Shown piece after piece: positions 17,425 to 27,457 of a DNA stretch of 64,000 bases. The position numbers and the translations under genes were made by a program. The notes under the pieces were generated by a model, which was not told where the DNA came from, searched no databases, and saw only the letters and a program-made list of their open reading frames with translations. Numbering within the stretch: position 1 is the stretch's first letter; the number at the start of each line of letters is the position of its first letter. This DNA is from Paracoccus aeridis (GTDB lineage: Bacteria > Pseudomonadota > Alphaproteobacteria > Rhodobacterales > Rhodobacteraceae), in contig NZ_SELD02000056.1 of the NCBI RefSeq assembly GCF_004923205.2, forward strand, positions 1 through 64,000, in the 5' to 3' direction.

Positions 17425-18224
17425 GCCCGCCCGTTGTCCCCGTCGAGGTCGCGCAGGGCGACGGGCCGGTGATCCTCGGCCTGCCGCACACCGGGACGTG
17501 GCTGCCCCACGACATCCGCGCGGCGCTGAACGACCGCGGCCGGGTCCTGGCCGACACCGACTGGCACATCCACGACCTCTATGCGGGCCTGCTGCCCGGC
17601 GCGACGACGGTGCGCGCGACCTTCCACCGCTACGTCATCGACGCCAACCGGGGACCGCAGGACGAGAGCCTGTATCCCGGCCAGAACACCACCGGCCTGG
17701 TTCCCACGACCGATTTCGAAGGCGAGCCGATCTGGCAGACGCCGCCCGTGGCCGGCGACGTGGCCGACCGCCTCGCCCGCTTCCACGCCCCCTACCACGC
17801 GGCGCTTCTGGCCGAGATCGAGCGGGTCAAGGCGCTGCACGGGGTCGCGATCCTCTACGACTGCCACTCGATCCGGTCGGTGATCCCGTTCCTGTTCGAC
17901 GGCGTCCTTCCCGACTTCAACATCGGCACCGCGGACGGGGCGTCCTGCGCCCCGGCCATCGAGGCCGCCGCGCAGGAGGTCGCAGCCGCGACGGGCCGTC
18001 CCTTCGTGGTCAACGGCCGCTTCAGGGGCGGCTGGACCACCCGCCACTACGGCCGCCCGGAGCACGGCGTCCACGCGATCCAGATGGAACTGGCGCAGTC
18101 CACCCACCTCGCCACCGAGGCGCCTCCCTTCGACCTCGACCCCGCGAAGGCCGACCGGATCCGCCGCCCCTTGGGCGAGATCCTGCACCGCCTCGCCGAA
18201 CTCGCCCCCACCCTGAAGGCCTGA
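17421..18224 (+). CDS. hutG: N-formylglutamate deformylase HutG
   Basis: Last step of the five-step Hut route: N-formyl-L-glutamate to glutamate plus formate. 267 residues of the N-formylglutamate amidohydrolase family, with [11 protein letters not shown] near the N-terminus, [21 protein letters not shown] (metal-binding segment) and [28 protein letters not shown] active-site sequence around residues 195-215. No ATG or GTG exists at the proper place; the start is TTG 17421, with GAGG upstream, overlapping the hutH TGA. Two consecutive genes in the operon therefore begin with TTG. Confidence 0.93.
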   Translation: MSPPVVPVEVAQGDGPVILGLPHTGTWLPHDIRAALNDRGRVLADTDWHIHDLYAGLLPGATTVRATFHRYVIDANRGPQDESLYPGQNTTGLVPTTDFEGEPIWQTPPVAGDVADRLARFHAPYHAALLAEIERVKALHGVAILYDCHSIRSVIPFLFDGVLPDFNIGTADGASCAPAIEAAAQEVAAATGRPFVVNGRFRGGWTTRHYGRPEHGVHAIQMELAQSTHLATEAPPFDLDPAKADRIRRPLGEILHRLAELAPTLKA

Positions 18225-18227
18225 TCC

Positions 18228-19922
18228 ATGAACAACCCCCGCCCAAGCTCTCGCCACAACACCCGCGACGTCTTTCCCGCCACCGGCACCGAGATCACCG
18301 CGAAAAGCTGGCTGACCGAGGCGCCGCTCAGGATGCTGATGAACAACCTGCATCCCGACGTGGCCGAGAACCCGCACGAGCTGGTCGTCTATGGCGGCAT
18401 CGGCCGCGCCGCGCGGACGTGGGAGGATTTCGACCGGATCGTGGACAGCCTTCGCGCGCTGGACGAGGACCAGACCCTGCTGGTCCAGTCCGGCAAGCCC
18501 GTGGGCGTGTTCCAGACCCACAAGGACGCGCCCCGCGTGCTGATCGCGAACTCGAACCTCGTGCCGCACTGGGCGACGTGGGAGCATTTCAACGAACTCG
18601 ATCGCCGTGGCCTCGCGATGTACGGCCAGATGACCGCGGGTTCGTGGATCTATATCGGCACGCAGGGGATCGTTCAGGGCACCTACGAGACCTTTGCCGA
18701 GGCCGGGCGGCAGCATTACGGCGGCAGCCTCAAGGGTAAATGGATTCTCACGGCCGGCCTCGGCGGCATGGGCGGCGCGCAGCCCTTGGCGGCGGTGATG
18801 GCCGGGGCCTGCTGTCTCGCCGTGGAATGCGACGAGACGCGGGCCGATTTCCGCATCCGCACCCGCTATTGCGACGCCAAGGCGCATACGCTCGACGAGG
18901 CGCTGGCGCTGATCGAGCAGTGGACCCGCGCCGGCGAGGCGAAGTCGGTCGCGCTGATCGGCAACGCGGCCGAGGTGTTCCCGGAACTCGTGCGCCGCAT
19001 GAAGTCCAGAGGGCCGCGCCCGGACATCGTGACCGACCAGACATCGGCGCACGACCCGCTGCACGGCTATCTGCCGAAAGGCTGGACCGTCGCCGAATGG
19101 CGCGCGAGGCAGGAGACCGATCCGAAGGCCGTCGAAGCCGCCGCCCGCGCGTCGATGAAGGATCACGTCGCGGCAATGGTCGATTTCTGGAACGCCGGCG
19201 TGCCGACCCTCGATTACGGCAACAACATCCGCCAGGTCGCCAAGGAGGAAGGGCTGGAGAACGCCTTCGCCTTTCCCGGCTTCGTGCCCGCCTATATCCG
19301 CCCGCTGTTCTGCCGCGGAATCGGCCCGTTCCGCTGGTGCGCGCTGTCGGGCGACCCCGAGGACATATACAAGACCGACGCCAAGATGAAGGAGCTGTTC
19401 CCCGAGAACACGCACCTGCACAACTGGCTGGACATGGCGCGCGACCGCATCGCCTTCCAGGGCCTGCCCGCGCGGATCATGTGGATCGGCCTCGGCGACC
19501 GCCACCGCGCCGGCCTTGCGATCAACGAGATGGTCCGCAACGGCGAGTTGAAGGCCCCGGTGGTGATCGGCCGCGACCACCTCGACAGCGGCAGCGTCGC
19601 CTCGCCCAACCGCGAGACCGAGGCGATGAAGGACGGCAGCGACGCCGTTTCCGACTGGCCGCTGCTGAACGCGCTGCTGAACACGGCCTCGGGCGCGACC
19701 TGGGTGTCGCTGCATCACGGCGGCGGCGTCGGCATGGGGTTCAGCCAGCATTCCGGCATGGTGATCTGCTGCGACGGGTCCGAAGATGCCGACCGCCGCC
19801 TCGCCCGCGTGCTGTGGAACGACCCGGCCACCGGCGTCATGCGCCACGCCGACGCGGGCTATGACGAGGCGATCGACTGCGCCCGCGAGCACGGGCTGAA
19901 CCTGCCGGGCATCCTCGGATGA
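18228..19922 (+). CDS. hutU: Urocanate hydratase HutU
   Basis: Converts urocanate to imidazolonepropionate, using tightly bound NAD+. 564 residues, normal length. Visible signatures are [26 protein letters not shown], the NAD-binding glycine-rich [11 protein letters not shown] (residues 177-187), and the active-site region [23 protein letters not shown]. The gene starts 3 bases after hutG and its TGA overlaps the hutD ATG. Confidence 0.97.
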   Translation: MNNPRPSSRHNTRDVFPATGTEITAKSWLTEAPLRMLMNNLHPDVAENPHELVVYGGIGRAARTWEDFDRIVDSLRALDEDQTLLVQSGKPVGVFQTHKDAPRVLIANSNLVPHWATWEHFNELDRRGLAMYGQMTAGSWIYIGTQGIVQGTYETFAEAGRQHYGGSLKGKWILTAGLGGMGGAQPLAAVMAGACCLAVECDETRADFRIRTRYCDAKAHTLDEALALIEQWTRAGEAKSVALIGNAAEVFPELVRRMKSRGPRPDIVTDQTSAHDPLHGYLPKGWTVAEWRARQETDPKAVEAAARASMKDHVAAMVDFWNAGVPTLDYGNNIRQVAKEEGLENAFAFPGFVPAYIRPLFCRGIGPFRWCALSGDPEDIYKTDAKMKELFPENTHLHNWLDMARDRIAFQGLPARIMWIGLGDRHRAGLAINEMVRNGELKAPVVIGRDHLDSGSVASPNRETEAMKDGSDAVSDWPLLNALLNTASGATWVSLHHGGGVGMGFSQHSGMVICCDGSEDADRRLARVLWNDPATGVMRHADAGYDEAIDCAREHGLNLPGILG

Positions 19923-20497
19923 AGCCGCGCTTGCAGGTCGTCCGCCGGGGCGAGGCGACCGCGACCCGGTGGAAGAACGGCGGCGGCGTCACGCACGAGC
20001 TTGCGACCTGGCCGCCCGGCGCGGGCATCGACGGCTTCGACGCCCGGCTGAGCATGGCCGAGGTGGCGGCCGAGGGGCCGTTCTCGACCTTTCCCGGCAT
20101 CGACCGGACCCTTGGGATGATCGACGGCGGGCCGATGGTCCTGTCCTTCGGGGCGGGCAGCCCGGACGTGACGCTGATGGCGGATGGACCGCCGCTGCCG
20201 TTCCCGGGCGAGGCGCCGGTCCATGCCCGGCTGCAGTCCGGCCCGGTGCTGGACCTCAACATCATGACCCGGCGCGGGATGATGGCGCACCGGATGGTCG
20301 CACTGCGGCCGGGCGACGCGCTGCCCCCGGGCACCGTCGCCGCCGTCGCGCGCGGGGCCGCGACGGCCTGCGGGGTCGCCCTGCAAGCGGGCGACGCGAT
20401 CATCGCGGGCGACACCCTCGCCGGCACCGTCGAGGACGGGTCCCTTCTGGCGGTCGTGCTCGACTGCCTGCCGAAAAGGCAGGTGCGGCCCGCATGA
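19919..20497 (+). CDS. hutD: HutD family protein
   Basis: 192-residue bicupin-fold protein found in many hut operons. The family N-terminus ([21 protein letters not shown]) is clear, as is [24 protein letters not shown]. Its biochemical role is unsettled; in pseudomonads it is reported to act as a governor that limits hut operon activity. It overlaps hutU by the ATGA junction and ends the hut genes; a putative promoter for the following transporter overlaps its last codons. Confidence 0.93.
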   Translation: MKPRLQVVRRGEATATRWKNGGGVTHELATWPPGAGIDGFDARLSMAEVAAEGPFSTFPGIDRTLGMIDGGPMVLSFGAGSPDVTLMADGPPLPFPGEAPVHARLQSGPVLDLNIMTRRGMMAHRMVALRPGDALPPGTVAAVARGAATACGVALQAGDAIIAGDTLAGTVEDGSLLAVVLDCLPKRQVRPA

Positions 20498-20523
20498 CAG
20501 TTTCGCGCCGCCTCGCCTATGCT
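20494..20523 (+). promoter_or_regulatory. Weak promoter candidate for the amino acid ABC operon
   Basis: ATGACA at 20494-20499, an 18-base spacer and TATGCT at 20518-20523 resemble a Rhodobacterales housekeeping promoter. It overlaps the hutD stop and lies about 108 bases before the binding-protein start. If active, the transporter could be expressed apart from hut; read-through from hut is also possible since no terminator is visible. Confidence 0.3.
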
Positions 20524-20630
20524 GTGACTTGCCCAGGGCGGGCCGGTCCGGTCACGGTGGCGCGCCAGGCATCCCGGGCGGCGGGGGCCGAGCCGCGCGG
20601 CGACCAGAGGCCCGACAACAGGAGAGAGAG

Positions 20631-21443
20631 ATGAAACTTCGCACCACCCTGCGCGCCGCGCTGTTCGGGGCGACCACGCTGGCGCTGACCGCGACCGGCG
20701 CGCTGGCCGACATGCTCGACGACATCAAGGCCGCGGGCAAGATCACCACCGCGACCGAAATGCACTACGCCCCCTTCGACATGCTGGAAAACGGCCAGTA
20801 TGCCGGCTTCAACAAGGAACTGTTCGACGAGGTCGCCAAGGAACTGGGCGTCACCGCCGAATACCAGGACCTGCCCTGGGCCTCGATCCTGCCGGGGCTG
20901 GAGGTCAGCAAGTTCGACTTCGTGAACGCGCCCGTGACGATCACGCCGGAACGGATGGAACGCTACGCCTTCACCCTGCCGATCAGCGACGCGACCGTGG
21001 CGCTGGTCCAGCCCAAGGGCGGCGACCTGACCAGGCCCGAGGACGTCAAGGGCAAGACCGTCGGCATCCAGAAGGGCACGGCGCAGGAAAAGCAGCTGGA
21101 AGCCTATGCCGAAAAGCTGGGCGGGTTCGACATCAAGGGCTACGGCTCGCCGGACGAGGCCTATGCCGATCTCGCCGCGGGCCGGCTGGACGCGGTCGCG
21201 GGGTCGGCCCCGAACCTCGCCTACCTGGCCAAGACGCGGGCCGACGTGTTCGAGGCGGTGCAGCCGCCCTTCGGCGAGCCGAAGTACTTTGCCTGGGTCA
21301 CGCGCAAGGAAGGATCCGAGTCGCTGATCGAGGCGATCAACGCCGCGCTGGTCAAGATCCAGGACGACGGCCGCCTGGCGGCGATGCAGGAAAAGTGGTT
21401 CGGCACGGCGACCGCGCTGCCCAAGGAAATGCCGGCCATGTGA
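20631..21443 (+). CDS. ABC transporter periplasmic amino acid-binding protein (family 3)
   Basis: 270-residue solute-binding protein with a signal peptide (cleavage near ALA-D, residue 24), then the SBP_bac_3 pattern: TATEMHYAPFDMLENGQYAGFNKELFDEVAKELG, a PERMERYAFTLPI segment and the hinge stretch KGKTVGIQKGTAQEK. AGGAGAG precedes ATG 20631. First of four genes of a polar amino acid importer. Substrate cannot be read directly; the position after hutD makes histidine or urocanate-like compounds a reasonable guess. Confidence 0.92.
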   Translation: MKLRTTLRAALFGATTLALTATGALADMLDDIKAAGKITTATEMHYAPFDMLENGQYAGFNKELFDEVAKELGVTAEYQDLPWASILPGLEVSKFDFVNAPVTITPERMERYAFTLPISDATVALVQPKGGDLTRPEDVKGKTVGIQKGTAQEKQLEAYAEKLGGFDIKGYGSPDEAYADLAAGRLDAVAGSAPNLAYLAKTRADVFEAVQPPFGEPKYFAWVTRKEGSESLIEAINAALVKIQDDGRLAAMQEKWFGTATALPKEMPAM

Positions 21444-21498
21444 TCACAAGGCGGGCGGGCCGCGTCGGGCCCGCCCGCAAGCTCGCGAAGGCGCCCGG

Positions 21499-22146
21499 AT
21501 GTTTTCCTTCGAGACCATCATCGACAACCTGCCGGTGCTGATCGCCTCGGCCCGCTACACGCTGCTGATCTCCGGCCTCGGCTGCCTCCTGGGGCTGATC
21601 TTCGGCGCGGTCGTGTGCATGGGCGCGGTGTCGCGCAGCCGCGCCGCGCGGCGGGCGGCGGCTATCTATGTCAGCTTCTTCCGCGGCGTTCCGCTGCTGA
21701 TCCAGCTTCTGCTGGCGTTCTACCTGCTGCCGCTGGTCGGCGTGAACGTGCCCGCGCTGGTCGCGGCGATCCTGACCGTCGGCCTGTGCGCCGCGGCCTA
21801 TATCAGCGAGATCCTGCGCGGCGCGCTGAACGCGATCCCCCGGGGCCAGGCCGAGGCCGCGATCGCCGTGGGCCTGCCGCCGCGCGACATCTGGACCCGC
21901 ATCCTGCTGCCGCAGGCGCTGAAGATTTCCATGCCGTCGCTCGTCAACGAGCTGATCCTGCTGGTGAAGGCGTCGTCGCTGGTCACCGTGGTCGGCATCG
22001 TCGAGATCACGCGGATGAGCCAGTCGATCGCCTCGGCCACCTACCGCCCGCTGGAAATCTATCTCGCCGCGGCGTTCCTGTATCTGGCCATCAACCTCGT
22101 GATCGCGGGCGTCGGCCGGACCCTGGAACGGAGATTCGCGCCGTGA
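21499..22146 (+). CDS. ABC transporter permease, polar amino acid (HisM/HisQ type)
   Basis: 215-residue inner membrane permease, about five helices, with the EAA-type loop [27 protein letters not shown] that contacts the ATPase. The early [22 protein letters not shown] segment is the usual RGTP-like amino acid permease motif, here RGVP. It overlaps the second permease gene, which begins at GTG 22143, so the two are coupled. Confidence 0.92.
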   Translation: MFSFETIIDNLPVLIASARYTLLISGLGCLLGLIFGAVVCMGAVSRSRAARRAAAIYVSFFRGVPLLIQLLLAFYLLPLVGVNVPALVAAILTVGLCAAAYISEILRGALNAIPRGQAEAAIAVGLPPRDIWTRILLPQALKISMPSLVNELILLVKASSLVTVVGIVEITRMSQSIASATYRPLEIYLAAAFLYLAINLVIAGVGRTLERRFAP

Positions 22147-22811
22147 TCGACCTGTCGCTGTTCCAGCAATACGGCCCGGCGCTGCTGCGCGGGCTCGGCA
22201 TGACGATCTTCTGCTGGCTCGTCGGCACCGTCTTCGCGATGGCGCTGGGCTTCGTGCTGGCGCTGGTCCAGCGCAGCGTGACGGCGTGGCCGGTGCAGTG
22301 GCTGCTGCGCGGCTATGTCGAATTCATCCGCGGCACCCCGTTCCTCGTGCAGCTGTTCGTCCTCTACTACGGCGGCCCGATGCTGGGCCTGCGGCTGGAC
22401 GCGCTGCCGGCGGGGCTGCTGGGCCTGACCATCTACGGCAGCCCCTATTTCGCGGAAATCTTCCGCGCCGGGCTGAACGCGGTCCCGGTGGGCCAGATCG
22501 AGGCGGCGCGCGCGATGGGCTTTCCGCCCGGCGCGATCATGCGCCGGGTGATGATCCCGGTGATGCTGGTGTCGGCGCTGCCGGCGCTGGTGAACTTCTC
22601 GATCATCCTGACCAAGGAAACCGTCATCCTGTCGATGATCACCGTGCCGGAGATCATGTTCGAGACCCAGACCATGATGGCCGAGACCTTCGCCTTTGCC
22701 GAGGCGACGCTGGTCCTTGCGCTGTTCTTCTGGGTCTTCGTCGAGGCGATCTCGCGCATTGGGCGCAGGCTGGAACGCCGCGCGACCCACTACCTTCTGG
22801 ACCGGAGCTGA
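22143..22811 (+). CDS. ABC transporter permease, polar amino acid (second subunit)
   Basis: 222-residue permease with the [17 protein letters not shown] motif and the ATPase-contact loop [26 protein letters not shown]. The GTG start overlaps the preceding TGA. It would form a heterodimer with the 21499 product, as in histidine and glutamine importers. It ends two bases before the ATPase gene. Confidence 0.92.
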   Translation: MIDLSLFQQYGPALLRGLGMTIFCWLVGTVFAMALGFVLALVQRSVTAWPVQWLLRGYVEFIRGTPFLVQLFVLYYGGPMLGLRLDALPAGLLGLTIYGSPYFAEIFRAGLNAVPVGQIEAARAMGFPPGAIMRRVMIPVMLVSALPALVNFSIILTKETVILSMITVPEIMFETQTMMAETFAFAEATLVLALFFWVFVEAISRIGRRLERRATHYLLDRS

Positions 22812-22813
22812 CG

Positions 22814-23620
22814 ATGGCCTTGACCACAACCACCAACGCCGCCTCTGCCCGGCTGGAAAACGTGTCGAAGTTCTACGGCGAGTTCCAGGCGCTGCGGGAC
22901 GTGTCCCTGGTGATCCCGCCCGGCAAGGTGACCTGCCTGATTGGCCCGTCCGGGTCGGGCAAGTCCACGCTCCTGCGCTGCATCAACTTCCTCGAGGAAT
23001 ACGACCGCGGCGGCATCTGGATCGACGACCGGCTGATCGGCTACGACGCCGTCGGCGGGCGCAGGATGGCGCCGGGGCGGCTGCGCGAGATGCGGCGCGA
23101 CATCGGCATGGTGTTCCAGCAGTTCAACCTGTGGCCGCATATGACCGCGCTGCAGAACGTGGCCGAGGGGCTGGAGCGGGTGAAGCGCCTGCCACGCGCG
23201 CAAGCGCAGCGGATCGCGGCCGAGGCGCTGGCCAAGGTGGGCTTGGGCGACAAGACGGGCAACCACCCCAGCCGCCTGTCGGGCGGGCAGCAGCAGCGCG
23301 TCGCGATCGCCCGCGCCATCGCGATGCAGCCGCGGATCATGCTGTTCGACGAACCGACCAGCGCGCTGGACCCCGAACTGGTGGGCGAGGTGCTGGCGGT
23401 GATGAAGCAGCTCGCCGCGGAAGGGATGACGATGGTCGTCGTCACGCACGAGATGGGCTTTGCCGCCCATGTCGCCGACCGCGTCGCGTTCATGGAGCGG
23501 GGCGAACTGGTCGCGGCCGGCACGCCGGCGGAAATCTTCGGCAATCCGGCGGATGCGCGCGTCCGCGCGTTCCTGCAAAGCTATCACGACCGCAACGCGT
23601 TCGACGTGCAGGCGGGCTGA
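22814..23620 (+). CDS. Amino acid ABC transporter ATP-binding protein
   Basis: 268-residue ATPase of the HisP/GlnQ type. Walker [11 protein letters not shown]-loop QQFNLWPH, signature LSGGQQQR, Walker B IMLFDEP and the switch His in VVTHEMGFA are all present, so it should be active. It completes the receptor-permease-permease-ATPase operon. The next gene is convergent, 31 bases away. Confidence 0.95.
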   Translation: MALTTTTNAASARLENVSKFYGEFQALRDVSLVIPPGKVTCLIGPSGSGKSTLLRCINFLEEYDRGGIWIDDRLIGYDAVGGRRMAPGRLREMRRDIGMVFQQFNLWPHMTALQNVAEGLERVKRLPRAQAQRIAAEALAKVGLGDKTGNHPSRLSGGQQQRVAIARAIAMQPRIMLFDEPTSALDPELVGEVLAVMKQLAAEGMTMVVVTHEMGFAAHVADRVAFMERGELVAAGTPAEIFGNPADARVRAFLQSYHDRNAFDVQAG

Positions 23621-23651
23621 GCGCGTCAGGCGTCCCGCCAGGCGTCCCCGT

Positions 23652-24050
23652 TCAGGCCCCCCGGTCGCGTTCGTCGTGCGCCCACAGGAACGCCACGAAG
23701 ATCCCCTTCACCAGCCGCAGCAGTACCAGCGTAATGACGGTGGTCACGCCGCAGAGAAACAGCATCAGCGTGAACGGCTCGGTGCTGAACAGCGCCCATG
23801 ACAGCCAGATCAGCGGGATCAGCAGCAGCATCACGATGGTGATGGTGAAGAACGCCGGCCCGTCGGCGGCGCGATAGAGGCCCAGCTTCTCGCCGCAGAC
23901 GGCGCATTCAGGCACGGTCTTCAGATAGCCGATGAACATGCGCCCTTCGCCGCAGTTCGGGCACTTGCCGAGCGCGCCGCGCAGGGTCGCCTCTCTCTGG
24001 TCGCGCGGTCCGTCGTGGCGCGTCTGGTGGTCGCGGGCCGGGTTGTCCAC
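23652..24050 (-). CDS. DUF983 family zinc-ribbon membrane protein
   Basis: 132-residue protein with a short cytoplasmic zinc ribbon (CPNC at the start, CAVC 18 residues later) followed by two transmembrane segments (TITIVMLLLIPLIWLSWALF and LMLFLCGVTTVITLVLLRLV). This layout is the DUF983 family, common in Alphaproteobacteria and of unknown function. I use GTG 24050 as the start; the open frame continues upstream into the next gene without family character. It lies 8 bases after the small PLDc_N gene, so the two may be co-transcribed. Confidence 0.85.
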   Translation of the reverse strand: MDNPARDHQTRHDGPRDQREATLRGALGKCPNCGEGRMFIGYLKTVPECAVCGEKLGLYRAADGPAFFTITIVMLLLIPLIWLSWALFSTEPFTLMLFLCGVTTVITLVLLRLVKGIFVAFLWAHDERDRGA

Positions 24051-24058
24051 GGATCCGC

Positions 24059-24247
24059 CTATCGCTGGTAGGTGGCCTTTGGCCCGGCGAAGTACCAGGC
24101 GATCAGGCCGACCACCGGCAGCACCGCCACGACGATGATCCAGATCAGCTTGGACACGCCCGACGCGTTCGAATTGAAGATCGACGCGATCGCCCAGACG
24201 TCCAGGACGAAGATGATGAGGCCGAGGAGGCCGCTTAACAGGTTCAT
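24059..24247 (-). CDS. Small PLDc_N-type membrane protein
   Basis: 62-residue protein with two hydrophobic helices (residues 4-22 and 34-52) separated by NSNASGVSKLIWIIVV, matching the phospholipase D/cardiolipin synthase N-terminal domain that also exists as a stand-alone small protein. It carries no PLD catalytic HKD motif, so it is not a synthase. ATG 24247 is chosen; longer frames are Arg/Pro-rich and unlikely. Function unknown. Confidence 0.8.
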   Translation of the reverse strand: MNLLSGLLGLIIFVLDVWAIASIFNSNASGVSKLIWIIVVAVLPVVGLIAWYFAGPKATYQR

Positions 24248-24367
24248 CGAGGCTGCCTTTCGCGCATGTTCCGTGCAGGCACAACCGGCGGCGTGCCGGG
24301 CAGGTTCCCCTTTCGGCCATCCCGCCCGGTTGCCCCGCCCGCCTGTCACGCCCGGCCGTCATGCGTC

Positions 24368-25666
24368 CTACAGCACGTAGCGCGACAGGTCGGCGGACCG
24401 AGCAAGCTCGCCCAGCTCGCGCTCGACGAAGGCCGCGTCCACCCGCACCTCGTCGCCGCCCTTGTCGGGCGCGGCAAAGGACAGGTCCTCGAACACCCGC
24501 TCCATCACCGTGTAGAGGCGGCGGGCGCCGATGTTCTCGACCGTGCCGTTCACCTCGGCCGCGATGCGGGCGAGCGCGGCGATCCCGTCGTCGGTGAAGG
24601 AGACGGTCACGCCCTCGGTCCCCATCAGCGCGGTGTACTGGCGGGTCAGGGCATTGTCGGGCTCGGACAGGATGCGGACGAAATCGCCTTCGGTCAGTGC
24701 CTTCAGCTCGACCCGGATCGGCAGGCGGCCCTGAAGTTCCGGCAGGAGGTCGCTGGGCTTGGCCACGTGGAACGCGCCCGAGGCGATGAACAGCACGTGG
24801 TCGGTGCGGACGGGGCCGTACTTGGTGCTGACGGTCGTTCCCTCGATCAGGGGCAGCAGGTCGCGCTGCACGCCCTCGCGGCTGATCTCGCCGCCCCGGT
24901 TGTCCGACCGGGCGCAGACCTTGTCGATCTCGTCGATGAAGACGATGCCCGACTGCTCGACCGCGGCGATGGCGGCGGTCTTGATCGCCTCGTCGTCCAG
25001 CAGCTTGTCGGCTTCCTCGGCCAGCAGCAGGTCGTGGCTTTCCGCAACGGTCATCCTGCGCCGCGTCTTGCGGCCGCCGAACGCCTTCATCAGCCCCGAC
25101 AGGTCCATCATGTTGCCCAAGCCCGGCTGGCCCGGCACCTCCATTCCCAGCGGATTGGAGTTGTCGGTCACCTCGATCTCGATCACGGTGTCGTCCAGTT
25201 CGCCGCGCTTCAGCTTGCCGCGGAACATTTCGCGCGTCTGGTCGCGGGCCTGGTCGCCGGCGAGCGCCGCGATCACCCGGTCCTCTGCGGCGGCGCGGGC
25301 GCGGGCGCGCACCTCGCCCCGCATCCGTTCGCGCGTGTCGGCCAGCGCGGTGTCCACGAGGTCGCGGATGATCTGCTCGACGTCGCGGCCGACATAGCCG
25401 ACCTCGGTGAACTTCGTGGCCTCGACCTTCACGAACGGCGCGTGGGCGAGCTTCGCCAGCCGCCGGCTGATCTCGGTCTTGCCGACGCCGGTGGGGCCGA
25501 CCATCAGGATGTTCTTGGGATAGACCTCGTCGCGGATGTCGTCGGCCAGCCGCTGCCGGCGCCAGCGGTTGCGCATGGCGACGGCGACGGCGCGCTTGGC
25601 GTCGTCCTGGCCGATGATGAAGCGGTCAAGCTCCGCCACGATTTCGCGGGGGGTGAGGTCGGTCAT
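24368..25666 (-). CDS. hslU: ATP-dependent protease ATPase subunit HslU
   Basis: Hexameric AAA+ unfoldase that feeds proteins to HslV. 432 residues. Walker A GPTGVGKT (57-64), the pore motif GYVGRD, the I-domain with [14 protein letters not shown], Walker [12 protein letters not shown], and C-terminal sensor sequence [18 protein letters not shown] ending in the family tail DLSRYVL. The C-terminal Leu used to activate HslV is present. It is separated from hslV by a decayed acetyltransferase gene instead of being directly adjacent. Confidence 0.97.
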   Translation of the reverse strand: MTDLTPREIVAELDRFIIGQDDAKRAVAVAMRNRWRRQRLADDIRDEVYPKNILMVGPTGVGKTEISRRLAKLAHAPFVKVEATKFTEVGYVGRDVEQIIRDLVDTALADTRERMRGEVRARARAAAEDRVIAALAGDQARDQTREMFRGKLKRGELDDTVIEIEVTDNSNPLGMEVPGQPGLGNMMDLSGLMKAFGGRKTRRRMTVAESHDLLLAEEADKLLDDEAIKTAAIAAVEQSGIVFIDEIDKVCARSDNRGGEISREGVQRDLLPLIEGTTVSTKYGPVRTDHVLFIASGAFHVAKPSDLLPELQGRLPIRVELKALTEGDFVRILSEPDNALTRQYTALMGTEGVTVSFTDDGIAALARIAAEVNGTVENIGARRLYTVMERVFEDLSFAAPDKGGDEVRVDAAFVERELGELARSADLSRYVL

Positions 25667-25669
25667 GGG

Positions 25670-25893
25670 TCAGTCTTTCGCTTGTGGTGGCACACCGGCC
25701 GGGTCGTGCCGCATCAGCAGGCGGTCGCGGGTCCGGCCGGGATGGTCCGGGATCGCCCGGAAGCCCGTCCTTTCGCAGGCGCGGACCGCGCGGGCGCTGG
25801 CGGGATCGGGGTCGATGAAGATGTTTGCGTCGCGTCTTTCCATGCTTGCAGGCGCGGACGGCCGGTTACCGGGGCGAAGGTGAACTCAGCCAC
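25670..25893 (-). pseudogene. Remnant of a GNAT acetyltransferase gene between hslV and hslU
   Basis: A GTG at 25893 overlaps the hslV stop and starts EFTFAPVT, which looks like the N-terminus of an AAC(6')-type GNAT protein. After about 20 codons that frame loses sense. A second frame (ATG 25843 to stop at 25670, 57 codons) contains FIDPDPASARAVRACERTGF followed by RLLMRHDP, the typical C-terminal part of the same family, including the acetyl-CoA-side motif. The two parts are out of frame and about 100 or more middle codons are absent, so a large internal deletion is inferred. The 57-codon piece could still be translated but cannot be a full enzyme. Confidence 0.65.
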
Positions 25894-26443
25894 CGATCAC
25901 CTCGACGGTGAGATTGCCGTTCGTGTAGACGCAGATGTCGGCCGCGATCGCCATGGCGCGGCGGGCGACCGTCTCGCCGTCGAGGTCGGTTTCCATCAGG
26001 CCGCGCGCGGCGGCCAGCGCGAAGTTGCCGCCCGACCCGATCGCGGCGACGTCGTGTTCCGGCTCCAGCACGTCGCCGGCGCCGGTCACGACGTAGAGCT
26101 GCGCACCGTCGGTCACGATCAGCATGGCTTCGAGGTTGCGCAGGTACTTGTCGGTGCGCCAGTCCTTCGCCAGCTCGACGCAGGCGCGTTGCAGCTGGCC
26201 CGGCGCGGCCTCGAGCTTCTTCTCCAGCCGCTCGAGCAGGGTGAAGGCGTCCGCGGTCGATCCGGCGAAGCCCACCACCACGTCGCGCCCGCCCGGCGAC
26301 AGGCGGCGGACCTTGCGCGCCGTGCCCTTCATCACCGTCTGCCCGACGCTCACCTGCCCGTCGCCCGCGACCACCACGCGCCCGCCGCGGCGGACCGCGA
26401 GGATGGTCGTGCCGTGCCAGCCCGGGAACCTGTCGTCAGCCAT
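25886..26443 (-). CDS. hslV: ATP-dependent protease peptidase subunit HslV
   Basis: Threonine protease partner of HslU, 185 residues. The mature N-terminal Thr follows a short propeptide in [14 protein letters not shown]; other conserved stretches are [40 protein letters not shown] and [14 protein letters not shown]. The stop overlaps the GTG of the GNAT remnant. The gene is oriented with hslU in the usual hslV-hslU order. Confidence 0.97.
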   Translation of the reverse strand: MADDRFPGWHGTTILAVRRGGRVVVAGDGQVSVGQTVMKGTARKVRRLSPGGRDVVVGFAGSTADAFTLLERLEKKLEAAPGQLQRACVELAKDWRTDKYLRNLEAMLIVTDGAQLYVVTGAGDVLEPEHDVAAIGSGGNFALAAARGLMETDLDGETVARRAMAIAADICVYTNGNLTVEVIGG

Positions 26444-26524
26444 CGATTACCTCCGTCATTGGCCGTGCAGATAGGTGCGGGGGCGCCCTTCCGCAACCGA
26501 AAGGCCGGGGCTAGCCTGCGCGGC

Positions 26525-27442
26525 ATGGCGACGCCGCACCTGCATGTCTACCTTGAAGATCCGATGCTTGCGGATGCGCGGGCCGGGCGGTTCAACTTCC
26601 TGAACGTGCTGGCGGGGGCTGTGCGGGGGGCGGGCTGGACGGTGGCGTTCGTGCCCAGCGGACCAAAGGCCCGCGCTGCGGCTTCGTCGCGCGACGGCTA
26701 CGCACTGTTTCACATGGAGCAGCCGGTCCACGACCGCGCGCTGACCTTCCGACGCGCCTATCACTATCCGTTCGGGTCGATCGAGCCGGTGGCCGAACGC
26801 TGGCGCTTCTCGGTCGCGCGGGCGGCGTTCGATCCGGCCACCGTCGATCCCGCGCGGGCCGCCACCTTCGCCGCCCGCCTGCGCGACCGGGTGCTGCCCG
26901 GACCGCCCCCCATCCGCGGCGACGCCGTGCTGGTGCCGCTGCAGGGCCACATCCGCCGCTGCCGGTCGTTCCAGACGATGAGCCCGGTCGAGATGTTGGA
27001 CCGCGTCTGCGCCACGGGACGCCCGGTCACGGCGACGCTGCACCCGCGCGAGACGCTGGACGATGCCGACCGCGCGGCGCTGGCCGGACTGACCGGGCGG
27101 CACCCGAACCTGACCGTGGGCGGGAACACCGCCGCCGCCCTGCGGGACTGCGCCTTCGTCGCGACGCAGAACAGCGCCGTGGCGTTCGACGGCTACCTGC
27201 TGGGCAAGCCGGCGGTGCTGTTCGGGCAGATCGACTTCCACCACATCGCGTTGAACGTGGCCGACGTGGGCGCGGACGAGGCGCTCGCCGCCGCCCCCGC
27301 CCACGCGCCCGACTTCGACGCCTACCTGTTCTGGTTCCTGCAACGCCGCGCGATCAACGCCGCCGCCCCGAACGCGCCCGCGCGCATCATTGCGGCCATG
27401 AGAAAGGGCGGCTGGCCGATCCGGCCGCCGCCCCTTTCCTGA
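26525..27442 (+). CDS. Unassigned protein with capsule-polysaccharide-biosynthesis character
   Basis: A 305-residue soluble protein that I do not recognise firmly. The last third (CAFVATQNSAVAFDGYLLGKPAVLFGQ, then DFHHIAL) resembles the donor-binding half of KpsC/KpsS and other GT-B-like capsule enzymes, where a Ser/Thr-Ala-x-x-Glu/Asp segment and GKP-x-x-x-FG recur. The middle has LVPLQGHIRRCRSF. No signal peptide or membrane segment is seen. It stands alone, divergent from hslV and convergent with trxA, so context does not help. Start ATG 26525 follows a weak ribosome site; the longer open frame to its left lies over hslVU and is not coding. Confidence 0.65.
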   Translation: MATPHLHVYLEDPMLADARAGRFNFLNVLAGAVRGAGWTVAFVPSGPKARAAASSRDGYALFHMEQPVHDRALTFRRAYHYPFGSIEPVAERWRFSVARAAFDPATVDPARAATFAARLRDRVLPGPPPIRGDAVLVPLQGHIRRCRSFQTMSPVEMLDRVCATGRPVTATLHPRETLDDADRAALAGLTGRHPNLTVGGNTAAALRDCAFVATQNSAVAFDGYLLGKPAVLFGQIDFHHIALNVADVGADEALAAAPAHAPDFDAYLFWFLQRRAINAAAPNAPARIIAAMRKGGWPIRPPPLS

Positions 27443-27457
27443 ACCGGTCCGGCCCGA

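Noticed and set aside
24266..26524. Plus-strand open frame leading into the 26525 gene
   Set aside because: It is antisense to hslU and hslV; coding character in that frame begins only at 26525.
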